From contig JACQCT010000015.1 in NCBI GenBank assembly GCA_016201435.1, positions 20,339 through 84,338 of the forward strand: 64,000 bases of DNA. The letters are read 5' to 3'. This document shows positions 44,983 through 53,640 of the stretch, piece by piece. Below the pieces are notes generated by a model that was not told the origin of the DNA, did no database searches, and saw only the letters and a program-made list of their open reading frames with translations. Numbering within the stretch: position 1 is the stretch's first letter; each line of letters begins with the position of its first letter. This stretch comes from Nitrososphaerota archaeon (lineage in GTDB: Archaea > Thermoproteota > Nitrososphaeria > Nitrososphaerales > Nitrosopumilaceae). Made by a program: the position numbers and the translations under genes.

Positions 44983-45885
44983 TTGGTGTTTTGTAAACAC
45001 AATTACGTATACACACAAGGATATTTTGTCTGTACCAAATGTAATCATAGATCAAATTTTCATAGAAAACCAAATCCAAAGAAGATCATAGGAATTATCA
45101 TAGGAATATCTTTATTCATCACAGGTATTGCAATTGGAATTTATCATTCAAATTTAGAAAGTATGATGACAAACAGTGTAAATACAAATCCTTCTATACC
45201 AAAATCAGATCAGTCGGGAAATATCAATATTCCAGTACCAATAAGACCACAACCTACAACTGAAACTCCACCAATCATGGTACCCACTTCTACCCTCAAT
45301 GAACAAAAACCAATGCAAGAAAGTCAATATGTTATAGTACCGAGTGATCTTGAACAGAAAATTCATTCCGCAATTAATGTTCAAAGAGAGAAAAATAACT
45401 TACAATCTTTGGGTTTGGATCAAAAACTCTCACAGATTGCAGAACAGCATAGTAATGACATGGGAAAAAGGAATTATTTTGAACATGATACTCCCGAAGG
45501 AATTTCACCAGAACAGAGAGGATATGATGGAGGATATACCTTATGTGGTGATGCAAACGCAATCCAAACCCAGATTCAATATGACAAGTTAAGTAAGCAA
45601 TATGATCAGTTAAGCCAACAATTCCAAGCAACTGGTAACACGGATCAAAATCTTTACCAACAATTACAGGCTCAATATTCACAATTACAGGAATTATATA
45701 ACAAGTTGAATAATTATAACAGTAATCAAATGCTTTTTGCTGGTATAGGAGAAAATATCATGCAAGGCTGGCTTTACAATTCAACCACATACATTAACGA
45801 AGTTCCATACCATCATTGGTTGAATCCAGATGATTTAGCAAATCAGATAGTTGATGGATGGATGAACATTTTCTTCGTGAACTAG
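44983..45885 (+). CDS. Membrane-anchored CAP-domain protein, C-terminally truncated
   Basis: 300 residues. The N terminus has a zinc-ribbon-like motif (CKHNYVY...FVCTKCNH), then a membrane helix (about 34-54), a Pro/Thr-rich linker, and a CAP (SCP/PR-1) domain from about 124 (AINVQREKNNLQSLGLDQKL; HSNDMGKRNYFEHDTPEG; GIGENIMQG) with an inserted Gln-rich coiled coil (about 190-245). The family normally continues after GWMN with a GHR-x-NIL motif and a final strand; here the frame stops five residues later, overlapping the next gene by 28 bases. TTG start. Probably a damaged gene. Confidence 0.75.
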   Translation: MVFCKHNYVYTQGYFVCTKCNHRSNFHRKPNPKKIIGIIIGISLFITGIAIGIYHSNLESMMTNSVNTNPSIPKSDQSGNINIPVPIRPQPTTETPPIMVPTSTLNEQKPMQESQYVIVPSDLEQKIHSAINVQREKNNLQSLGLDQKLSQIAEQHSNDMGKRNYFEHDTPEGISPEQRGYDGGYTLCGDANAIQTQIQYDKLSKQYDQLSQQFQATGNTDQNLYQQLQAQYSQLQELYNKLNNYNSNQMLFAGIGENIMQGWLYNSTTYINEVPYHHWLNPDDLANQIVDGWMNIFFVN

Positions 45886-47132
45886 AACAGATTCAATTAA
45901 TTCAAAAAAAACTGATTCAAAAGTTAGAAAATACACAGAATGTGAATAATCCAGAACACATACATGGGATAATAAATGATTTAGGCAACTTTGGTAATTT
46001 CGCAACAAGCTTAACAAATACATTATCAACCAAAGAAACAGTTGAACGCGAGCTCTTAACTAAATTGAACCATGAATTGCGAACTCCACTGGTTCCCATT
46101 CATGCATATACAGACATGTTATTGTCGGGAAAATTTGGAAAATTATCAGATGAACAAACAAACAGGCTCGAACTAGTGAGCTCTAATATAAAAAAACTTG
46201 AGAAAGTAATTATTAATCTTCTTAATGAAAAACAATTCAATATAATAGAAAATGAAAAGAAAGCTCAGTCCGATTCCTCACAGGTGATCAAAGAACTAGG
46301 GCAGGAAAAATTACTTCTAGGCAAGATGATTCAAAATGAAGAAAAAAGGAACATCCAACTTTCTAGAAAATACGTCTTGACCATAGCTGGATTCATTGCG
46401 GTGATTGGTATTGTCATTACTGCCTATTCTTTATTTGTGGTTGAGCTAGTAGGGCAAGAATATAAAGTTCCCAATACTGATTCAAGAAACGACGGTTATG
46501 TCATACAAAATTTGAAGGGAGACACGATTAATACGTGGCTGTCATGGAGGCTCGTTGATGGTAATGTATTACATGTCAATGTAATTGACGCAGATAAATA
46601 TCCTGGAAAACTTGACTTGATTAAAGATGTAATCTTGTCACAAAAAGCTGTTGAGATTGACGATTCTTTATTACACAAGGGGCCTCAAGGTACGTCCTCA
46701 ACATACTATGTAGGATGGGGAGGTGCTCTTGCTCAAACAACAAAGGATAAAACCCAATTTTATATCCCTAGCAAACTTGAGGTAATCGAATCTCCAACAG
46801 GGGCAGGTGACATTACAATAAAACTTACTAGTGAACAAAGTGGTGATGGTTATTCTGGATTTACAAAATCAATTGCAGACCAATTTCAACATCAAATACT
46901 AAAATCTGAAATTACAATCTATGAAGTTGACAAACTAAGCAATGAACAGTTTAAAACAATATTGAGACACGAGTTTGGTCATGCTCTAGGTCTTGCCCAT
47001 TCCAGTGCACCAGAAGATTTGATGCATGCCACAATTCAGACAGAATATCCATACATATCTTCGTGCGATATTGACACAATAAAATCACTTTATAATGGCA
47101 ATGAAAAATCTGAAGTTACCTGTCAAAAATAA
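45858..47132 (+). CDS. Membrane protein fusing a HisKA phosphoacceptor domain to an extracellular metzincin protease
   Basis: 424 residues. Residues 1-60 helical; 60-125 match a histidine-kinase dimerisation/phosphoacceptor domain, with the H-box LNHELRTPLVPIHAYTDML (His72). A coiled region leads to one membrane helix (about 172-196). The outer part (200-424) is a metzincin-like protease with the zinc site HEFGHALGLAH (371-381) and a Met-turn candidate (DLM, 387-389). No ATP-binding catalytic domain (N, G1, G2 boxes) exists. The topology puts the His inside and the protease outside. A response regulator gene follows. The start overlaps the truncated CAP gene. Confidence 0.8.
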   Translation: MDEHFLRELEQIQLIQKKLIQKLENTQNVNNPEHIHGIINDLGNFGNFATSLTNTLSTKETVERELLTKLNHELRTPLVPIHAYTDMLLSGKFGKLSDEQTNRLELVSSNIKKLEKVIINLLNEKQFNIIENEKKAQSDSSQVIKELGQEKLLLGKMIQNEEKRNIQLSRKYVLTIAGFIAVIGIVITAYSLFVVELVGQEYKVPNTDSRNDGYVIQNLKGDTINTWLSWRLVDGNVLHVNVIDADKYPGKLDLIKDVILSQKAVEIDDSLLHKGPQGTSSTYYVGWGGALAQTTKDKTQFYIPSKLEVIESPTGAGDITIKLTSEQSGDGYSGFTKSIADQFQHQILKSEITIYEVDKLSNEQFKTILRHEFGHALGLAHSSAPEDLMHATIQTEYPYISSCDIDTIKSLYNGNEKSEVTCQK

Positions 47133-47268
47133 AAAATTGGAAGCGTTTTGTTATCTACTCTGATAAGATTGGCTGCTATTTTTTTGTTAAACTTTCTCCA
47201 CAAATCGCTTGAATTCGGCTGAATGTCAGTTCAAAAACCAAAAACACTTGAATTTGTTGAGAATGGTC

Positions 47269-47286
47269 TTGGGATCTTTTTCCCAA
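47269..47286 (+). terminator. Likely terminator of the HisKA-protease gene
   Basis: TTGGGA (47269-47274) and TCCCAA (47281-47286) form a perfect 6-bp stem with a T-rich 6-nt loop, followed by T-rich sequence to about 47311. It is 137 bases after the stop and just before the response-regulator promoter. The rest of this 232-base gap shows no gene. Confidence 0.45.
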
Positions 47287-47364
47287 ACTTAGTATCTTTT
47301 GTATTTTTTATTATTGGCACAATGTAAATCCTATATATCTACGTCGCATTTTATATTAAATACA

Positions 47365-48282
47365 ATGTCATTGCAAAAAAAGAATATTCTGATAATAGAA
47401 GATAGCTTGGCAATTGCTACACTTATTCAGGATTTTCTTAAGAGACTCAATTATCACGACATTGAAATTTGTAATAACGGCAGATCTGGCATCCAAGTAT
47501 TTGAAAAACTTGTAAATTCGGACAAAATGCCAATTGTCATACTTGATTATAGTCTTCCAGACATGAATGGCGACGATATCATGTCAGAGATATTCAAAAT
47601 TCATCCTAACACCAAGATAATAATAGAAACTGCAAATGAAAGAACGGACGAATCAATAAAAAATGTTCTAAGACATGGTGCATATCAATATATTGAAAAA
47701 CCAATACGATTTGAGAACATAAAAAGTACTATGGAAATTCTAGAGGAAGAAAATGACGCTTCCGAAACTGCATCTACTAACAACCATGATGAGATGGATT
47801 CTTTGTTAAGATCATCATCAAGAATCAGTCTTGCAAGACTCTCAGAATACACCGGAAAGAAAAAGGAAGAAGTTTTGGAATATTTGAATAATCTAAAAAA
47901 TAAAGGGAAAATTGTTCAGATTGAAGACATTAAGGAAATTTCTTGTAATTTATGCGATTCTGTAAAAATTGGACAAAATTTTCAATGTCCACACTGTAAT
48001 GGCATAAATTTCAAACAAGGTAAACTAATAGAACATTTTAAGTGTGGGAATGTTTCTGTAGAAGACTCCTATAAAAACAACATTTGCCCAAAATGTCACA
48101 AAGAAATCAAAATAATTGGTGTGGATTACAAAACAATAGATAATTATTATATCTGTAACAATTGTGGAGAAAAATTTCCGGAGCTGGCAATTGAATATGT
48201 ATGTATAAAGTGTAACAATAAATTTAAGATTGAACAGGCAAAATGGATTACCACCGAAGGATTTAGATCAGTTAATTTATGA
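47365..48282 (+). CDS. Response regulator with winged-helix and zinc-ribbon segments
   Basis: 305 residues from the ATG at 47365, which follows a TATATAT box near 47331 by about 29 nt; the frame opens at 47299. Receiver domain 1-120: acidic pocket IIEDS, phosphoacceptor Asp in IVILDYSLPDMNG, Thr/Ala in ETANERT, and Lys in YIEKPI. Residues 145-190 look like a winged helix (LARLSEYTGKKKEEVLEYLNNLKNKGKIVQI). The last 110 residues carry five or more cysteine pairs (CNLC, CPHC, CPKC, CNNCG, CIKC), i.e. stacked zinc ribbons. It lies directly after the HisKA-protease gene and is a likely partner. Confidence 0.85.
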   Translation: MSLQKKNILIIEDSLAIATLIQDFLKRLNYHDIEICNNGRSGIQVFEKLVNSDKMPIVILDYSLPDMNGDDIMSEIFKIHPNTKIIIETANERTDESIKNVLRHGAYQYIEKPIRFENIKSTMEILEEENDASETASTNNHDEMDSLLRSSSRISLARLSEYTGKKKEEVLEYLNNLKNKGKIVQIEDIKEISCNLCDSVKIGQNFQCPHCNGINFKQGKLIEHFKCGNVSVEDSYKNNICPKCHKEIKIIGVDYKTIDNYYICNNCGEKFPELAIEYVCIKCNNKFKIEQAKWITTEGFRSVNL

Positions 48283-48305
48283 CCAAATCTGTTGGATGAA
48301 CTTAT

Positions 48306-50312
48306 TTAGGCTCTGATTATTCCTTTTTGCACTAGAAATTCCATGCCTTTGGCAAAATCGTTATCTGAAATTTTATTTTCTGCCCACCATCCGGCGTTAT
48401 TTTTTACCCATGAGGGAACAGCGTTACCGTTTGATTCTCCAGATTTTGGAAGGTTTTGAATTATTATGATGTGATTTTGTATCATGTATTGTATTCCACT
48501 AAGAAAATCAACGTCTGAAACTTGCCCAATTTTCCACAACCCTGCATTATTTTTAATCCATGATGGAATTAGAATTGACATTTTTTCATTATTGATCCCA
48601 GATATGGTTGTAGTTTTTATCCCATTGCTTCTGACTTTATCAATTAATGCTTCAAGCTGCTGAATCTGTTGAAGATCAGGTTCATTTTGAGTCACGGTTC
48701 CGTTATTTGTAGCATAATCTTGGAAGGAAATTGTAACTACTGCAAAACCATAATCGTGTAAGCTATTCTGAATGTTAGTAAATATCCCATCATTGGTTAA
48801 TCTATGTAGTGTGCCATTGCCAGTACTAGTATAACCAGTTGCGACAGTTGCTGGAAATCGATGAATTGTATTGGAAGAATAATAAACTGTATGATAAGTC
48901 AATGTGTTTGCACTAAGAAAATTAATATGATTTTCATACATTGCACCAAACGTATCGTTATTGATCTTACCGTACGGAGGAATAAAGACAGTTGGCGTAA
49001 CTCCTAACAAGGAAAATATTTTGTCATTTGTTTGCTTAATGAATGAAGATTGTTCGTTTTGATCATACGTAGTAAAATCTTCAAATTTCCATCCGTTATT
49101 TGCTATTTCTAATGATGGGTTAGTCTTGATCTCATCATGTAGATATCCTGCTAGTTTGATATCATTACCGAAAGAATTGCCAATTATTCCTATAGTTAGG
49201 CTGGCATTTTTCTGCTGGAAAGCATCAATTATCTTTGTTTGAACATTATCTAACCAGTAATCTTGGATATTATTCAGTCTAAATGCCACACATTGACAAT
49301 TTTGAATATTACTTGGTGTGGGATTTTTAGTTGTATTAGATGTTTGTATGGGTTGATTTTTTGTAGTGTTGGATGTCTGTTTACCAATTGTTATGACAGG
49401 TTGACTTTTGAAAATTTGTATGGTATTTTGATTTCCATTAATTGTTATTTTTGTGTTACCCCACTCACTGCTGTCATTCAAGTTTATTGCACGAAATACA
49501 TAGTCTCCGACTTTGAGATTGGTGAAATAAGATTCTCCCCTAGAATTTGTTGGTGAGTCTTTTATCTTATTTCCATTATTGTCATATAATTCTACAACAA
49601 AGTTTCCATCTGATGGAGTAACTACTTTAGATGAACTCTTGAAAACCTCTACTGTCAAAAGACTATTTACTATGGGTGGCCACGGTGTTACTATCTTGGC
49701 CTCTTGTGGAATTCCTGGAAGAAGGGCCACAGGAAAATATGAATACAAAAGATTTTCTCCAATTGAGACATCTGTAATGTAATAGTTGTCTTGTAGATTA
49801 GTTGACTGGATCCAAAAACGTGTGGTTTGGCCATTGTTATCAGTTGTGCCCTCAGTCCACTGTTTTCCATCTTGAGATTTTATTGATATATTGGCACCAT
49901 CTATTGGAGTAAGTCCATCATTATAGAAAACATTGAAACGTACCCCTCCAGGTAAGGGTATTGTTAAATCAAGTACCACCTGAGTACTCTGTAAATCTAC
50001 ATAGCCTGTATTTGCATACATTCCGTTTGCATACAATTCTACTTTATACTTGTGTCCAATTGGTAGGGATACAATGTTGTAGGGATTGGCAGAAAGTGAG
50101 GCGATCTCTCTGTATGGTGTAGTATTAAAATCCTGATACACTTTTACTGTCATAGAAGAATAGTCGGCCCTATCATGATTTGTGTATTTTACATCAATTT
50201 CAATAGCGCCTGTACCTTGATCAGCATAAACAATAACGGGTTGTAAAGCTATCAGTACCAAAAAAAGTGGTATGATAAATTTTGTAACTTGTTTTTTCAA
50301 CAGGTGACTCAT
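48306..50312 (-). CDS. Secreted NodB-fold protein with substituted catalytic residues and Trp-rich repeats
   Basis: About 668 residues from the ATG at 50312 (frame opens at 50339): signal peptide to about residue 31, beta-sandwich segments (about 35-300), Thr/Asn linker, a NodB-like domain (about 335-560), and two ~38-residue Trp-rich repeats at the C terminus. In the NodB domain the usual Asp-Asp pair (as in FRLDD or TFDDG) reads FRLNN, and the H-x3-H metal ligands read N-GWK-F. So all three metal ligands appear lost, although IPPYG is kept. It is probably a glycan-binding pseudoenzyme. Starts four bases after the glycosyltransferase gene. Confidence 0.8.
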   Translation of the reverse strand: MSHLLKKQVTKFIIPLFLVLIALQPVIVYADQGTGAIEIDVKYTNHDRADYSSMTVKVYQDFNTTPYREIASLSANPYNIVSLPIGHKYKVELYANGMYANTGYVDLQSTQVVLDLTIPLPGGVRFNVFYNDGLTPIDGANISIKSQDGKQWTEGTTDNNGQTTRFWIQSTNLQDNYYITDVSIGENLLYSYFPVALLPGIPQEAKIVTPWPPIVNSLLTVEVFKSSSKVVTPSDGNFVVELYDNNGNKIKDSPTNSRGESYFTNLKVGDYVFRAINLNDSSEWGNTKITINGNQNTIQIFKSQPVITIGKQTSNTTKNQPIQTSNTTKNPTPSNIQNCQCVAFRLNNIQDYWLDNVQTKIIDAFQQKNASLTIGIIGNSFGNDIKLAGYLHDEIKTNPSLEIANNGWKFEDFTTYDQNEQSSFIKQTNDKIFSLLGVTPTVFIPPYGKINNDTFGAMYENHINFLSANTLTYHTVYYSSNTIHRFPATVATGYTSTGNGTLHRLTNDGIFTNIQNSLHDYGFAVVTISFQDYATNNGTVTQNEPDLQQIQQLEALIDKVRSNGIKTTTISGINNEKMSILIPSWIKNNAGLWKIGQVSDVDFLSGIQYMIQNHIIIIQNLPKSGESNGNAVPSWVKNNAGWWAENKISDNDFAKGMEFLVQKGIIRA

Positions 50313-50316
50313 CTTG

Positions 50317-51777
50317 TCAAACACCGATCCTTTTGGCACTGGTCCATTTTGTCTTTGTTTTAAACACTGATTCTATTGCTGCTTTTATTAGAAGAATGTC
50401 TACTAACTGCTTGTATCCTAATACTAGAAAAGGTGAGAATGCAATCAATCTAGGATCGTCTCTATCAATTCGTACTGCTAATGCAGACATTAAACATTGT
50501 AGTATGACAAACAATGTGAACATTTGTAATACAAAAAACCAATCACCATTGATTATTTCTAATATCGAAGTAACAATTACAGAAAGTCCAGCAAATGGTA
50601 ATACTACCATTGAAATTATCATAAAAGGAAATGCAATTCTATACAAGAACGCATAACGTGGATTTACTATTGTCTCAAAATGTCTTGTAAGTACCTGTAT
50701 GTTTCCCCTATACCATCGCTTTCTTTGTTTGTAAAAATCATGTAGTGTTTGGGGTGCCTCCGTATATGCAGTTGCCTGAGTAGTTCCTTGAATTACAAAT
50801 CCTGATTTTAATACCTTTATTGTTGCGTCAAAATCCTCAACCAATGTATCTTTATGATAAGAACCCACCCCCTCCAGTACTGATTTTCTAAATGCACCCA
50901 GTGCACCAGGGACAATGGTAATTGAACCAAAATAATCAAAAGCTCTCCTGATTATCTCAATACCTGCTACATATTCTAGTGCCTGTGTCCAAGTAAGCCA
51001 ATTCATTCTGTTTCTAACCTTGACATTCCCAGCAACTGCTGCTACATCTTTGTTGGTCCCAAACCCTTTGACCATCTGTTTTAGTGCCTGTCTGCCAATT
51101 ATGGTGTCAGCATCAACTATTATGATTATTTCGCCCTTTGCATACGCAAGACCATAGTTCATGGCACTGGCCTTGCCCCCGTTTTCTTTGTGTAATACCT
51201 TAACTTTGTTTTTGTATTTGTTTGCAATTTCCAAAGTTTTATCATTACTACCGTCATCAATAACTATTATTTCCTTATTTGAATAATCAGATTCTAACAA
51301 GCCTTCTATTGTGCGCGCAATTACTCTTTCTTCGTTATATGCTGGAACTAGAACAGTAATGTATGGATATACTAGAGGATCTGATACTCTGTCTTCTCTG
51401 TACTTGCTGTATACTGCAAGTGGTACAAACATCATCGTACTCCAAAATGTAATTGTCATTCCCCACAAAATTATGATTCTGTTTGGAGATTGCCAAATGG
51501 AATAACTTTCGTATGCTGCAACTGATGCTAAAACTATTGGAAGTACGATCATGATTATGGCAAATGGTGATGGCATTTTTTTTGCATACTTGAATTTTGA
51601 TGAGAGTTTTCCTCTTGCACTAAATAATTGATAAAACATGATAAAAGCCGCAAAAGCAAGTGAGATCATAGTTAAACTTGTATTCATCAAGTATACTGTA
51701 TAAAATAACACAGAAAATATGGCACAGACAAGAATTATCTGTATGTGATCTATCTTTGTTTTCTTGATTTCAGACAT
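50317..51777 (-). CDS. Processive family 2 glycosyltransferase (membrane)
   Basis: 486 residues. N-terminal membrane helices (about 14-60 and 70-120), a GT2 catalytic domain (VLVPAYNEERVIARTIEGLL; DDGSNDKT; VDADT as DxD; VEDFDA; QRKRWYRGN) and C-terminal helices (about 385-450). The D, DxD, ED and Q-x-x-RW motifs are those of polymerising synthases such as PgaC, chitin and hyaluronan synthases. It probably makes an N-acetylglucosamine-like or related polymer and exports it. The NodB-like gene follows and may bind or modify the product. Confidence 0.9.
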   Translation of the reverse strand: MSEIKKTKIDHIQIILVCAIFSVLFYTVYLMNTSLTMISLAFAAFIMFYQLFSARGKLSSKFKYAKKMPSPFAIIMIVLPIVLASVAAYESYSIWQSPNRIIILWGMTITFWSTMMFVPLAVYSKYREDRVSDPLVYPYITVLVPAYNEERVIARTIEGLLESDYSNKEIIVIDDGSNDKTLEIANKYKNKVKVLHKENGGKASAMNYGLAYAKGEIIIIVDADTIIGRQALKQMVKGFGTNKDVAAVAGNVKVRNRMNWLTWTQALEYVAGIEIIRRAFDYFGSITIVPGALGAFRKSVLEGVGSYHKDTLVEDFDATIKVLKSGFVIQGTTQATAYTEAPQTLHDFYKQRKRWYRGNIQVLTRHFETIVNPRYAFLYRIAFPFMIISMVVLPFAGLSVIVTSILEIINGDWFFVLQMFTLFVILQCLMSALAVRIDRDDPRLIAFSPFLVLGYKQLVDILLIKAAIESVFKTKTKWTSAKRIGV

Positions 51778-51817
51778 GTATTGATATGGTTCGTGAGTTA
51801 GTAAATGATATATCTTT

Positions 51818-53059
51818 TCACAAACTCAATAACATATACGAATTAAACCCTATAATTATTCCTACAAAAATTGATGCAACAATTGTTGTTATTTTTCTAT
51901 TCACAAACTCGCCCATCAATTTTTTGCTTCTTGTGAGAATTACCAAGGGGATGATAGGTAAAGGTACCAACAAACTAAGAATGACCTGACTGTATACCAG
52001 TATGTTTAAAGGATCAAAACCTAGAAAAATTGCAATCGTGGTTGGAATTACATTTACAAATCTGGTAACTATTCTTCTTAGCCAAACGTTGACTTTTTTC
52101 CCAAGCAATCCCTCCATTATTGCCTGACCTGCAAGAGTTCCTGCAACAGATGATGCAATCCCAGATGAAAGCAGAGTGACTAGGAAAATTATGCCTGCTG
52201 CTACCCCGAATAATGGGACAAGTGTTTTGTAAGCTTCTGATATTGACTGGATTCCAGAATTTTCTGGATTAAATGCAACCGCAGCCATTATTAGAATTGC
52301 AGCGTTAATCATGCCTGCCATGGAAAGTAATATTATTGTCTCAACAAGATGATGTTTTCTCATTTTCTTTCTTTCTTCAAGAGATTTGCCTTGTGCCCTG
52401 TCTTTAGTAAGTGAAGAATGCAAGAAAACTAGATGAGGCATTACAGTTGCACCGATTATTCCAACTGCGACAAGTAATGCGTGAGAATTAGCTAATGACG
52501 GAATCATAGAATGATAAACAATTGAAGAAAAATCAGGTTTTGCAATAAATATCTCATAAAAGTAACCAAAGCTTATGACTGAGACAAAAAGTAAAAACAT
52601 TTGTTCAAGTAGACGTGCTCGACGTGATGTTAATCCCAAAATAATAATTACATCCACAGCACCAAATATTGACGCATAAATCAGCGGTACTCCAAATAAC
52701 AAATTTAGTGCAACTACAGTTCCAAGATATTCTGCAAGATCAGTTGCAGCTGCTACTATCTCAGCGCTTAGCCAATAAGGAATGACAAATATTTTCTTTT
52801 GAAGTTTGTCACGGATGATTTCTGGCAAGGAATGCTCTGTTGCAATCCCAATTTTGCCTGATAGGTATTGTATAAGCATGGCCATTATGCTAGATAACCA
52901 GACAACCCATAACAAACCATATCCAAAAGATGCACCACCTTGAATGTCAGTGCCGTAGTTTCCTGGATCCATGTATCCTATACTGACAATTAATGCAGGA
53001 CCTGAAAATGCAATGAACTTTGCAATAGTTTTTTTATTAATATTGCTCATCATACCCAA
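51818..53059 (-). CDS. NRAMP-family divalent metal (Mn/Fe) transporter
   Basis: 413 residues, about eleven membrane helices. The NRAMP signature DPGNYGTDIQGGA and the MPHLVFLHSSL helix-6 metal-path motif are intact, with the usual AEIVAAATDLAE segment. Imports Mn2+ or Fe2+ by proton symport. Two DtxR-like boxes precede it (see operator entry). The first codons (MGMMSNIN) leave a few start choices. Confidence 0.92.
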   Translation of the reverse strand: MGMMSNINKKTIAKFIAFSGPALIVSIGYMDPGNYGTDIQGGASFGYGLLWVVWLSSIMAMLIQYLSGKIGIATEHSLPEIIRDKLQKKIFVIPYWLSAEIVAAATDLAEYLGTVVALNLLFGVPLIYASIFGAVDVIIILGLTSRRARLLEQMFLLFVSVISFGYFYEIFIAKPDFSSIVYHSMIPSLANSHALLVAVGIIGATVMPHLVFLHSSLTKDRAQGKSLEERKKMRKHHLVETIILLSMAGMINAAILIMAAVAFNPENSGIQSISEAYKTLVPLFGVAAGIIFLVTLLSSGIASSVAGTLAGQAIMEGLLGKKVNVWLRRIVTRFVNVIPTTIAIFLGFDPLNILVYSQVILSLLVPLPIIPLVILTRSKKLMGEFVNRKITTIVASIFVGIIIGFNSYMLLSL

Positions 53060-53103
53060 AATCCGATCATCTCAAAAACTACATGGAATTGTAATGATGG
53101 CAC

Positions 53104-53150
53104 ATATAAAATTTAGCTTAGACTACATAATTTAGCTTAGTCTAACTTAT
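53104..53150 (-). promoter_or_regulatory. NRAMP promoter with two DtxR/MntR-like boxes
   Basis: On the plus strand AATTTAGCTTAG repeats at 53110-53121 and 53129-53140, 19 bp apart. The second copy extends to TTAGCTTAGTCTAACTTA (53132-53149), about 14-15 of 19 positions like the DtxR/IdeR consensus TTAGGTTAGSCTAACCTAA; the first is a weaker match. The TATA-like box CATATAAAA complement (53103-53111) abuts the first copy. The boxes lie upstream of and against the TATA box of the minus-strand gene, so binding should hinder TFB/TBP. Confidence 0.6.
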
Positions 53151-53191
53151 ACGTCTGAATGTTGACCGAATTCAAATATGGATAAGGGTAA

Positions 53192-53593
53192 TTATTCTGC
53201 CCAGATCTTGATCGTGCCATTTTTGTACTTTTTATAAAGATCTAGTTTGTACAGCTTTTTTTCTAGATCTTTTTTAAGAGACTTGGGTACTGCAACATGA
53301 AGCGGGATTTCCTTACCATTCATTACTAAACTGGTAAATGCCCTGAATTGAGAAGCAAGATTTTCGTCATCATTAATCTTAATTTTTGCCTCACCCAGAT
53401 GTCTCAAAACTCCTTTCATTCCCTCCAAATCTGGTTTGTATCCGTCTCTTTCTTTTGGAGCAGGTAATTTTCTATACTTTTCATCAAAATATTCAGGAGT
53501 TCCATCAATATCCAAATGTGTAATGGTTATTCCAAGGTCTTCCATAGATTTTGCTAATGAATTTAGTAATTTTTGATGAGCCTCCAAAGCCAT
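53192..53593 (-). CDS. Conserved hypothetical protein
   Basis: 133 residues, soluble, mixed alpha/beta, with a Lys-rich centre (APKERDGYKPDLEGMKGVLRHLGE) and no Cys. No recognised domain. Its start is 47 bases from the divergent FMN reductase gene and it shares an AT-rich promoter region. Confidence 0.68.
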   Translation of the reverse strand: MALEAHQKLLNSLAKSMEDLGITITHLDIDGTPEYFDEKYRKLPAPKERDGYKPDLEGMKGVLRHLGEAKIKINDDENLASQFRAFTSLVMNGKEIPLHVAVPKSLKKDLEKKLYKLDLYKKYKNGTIKIWAE

Positions 53594-53640
53594 CTGTCTT
53601 ATATCAAACTAAGAATAATATAAGTCAAAATTGATTTAAT

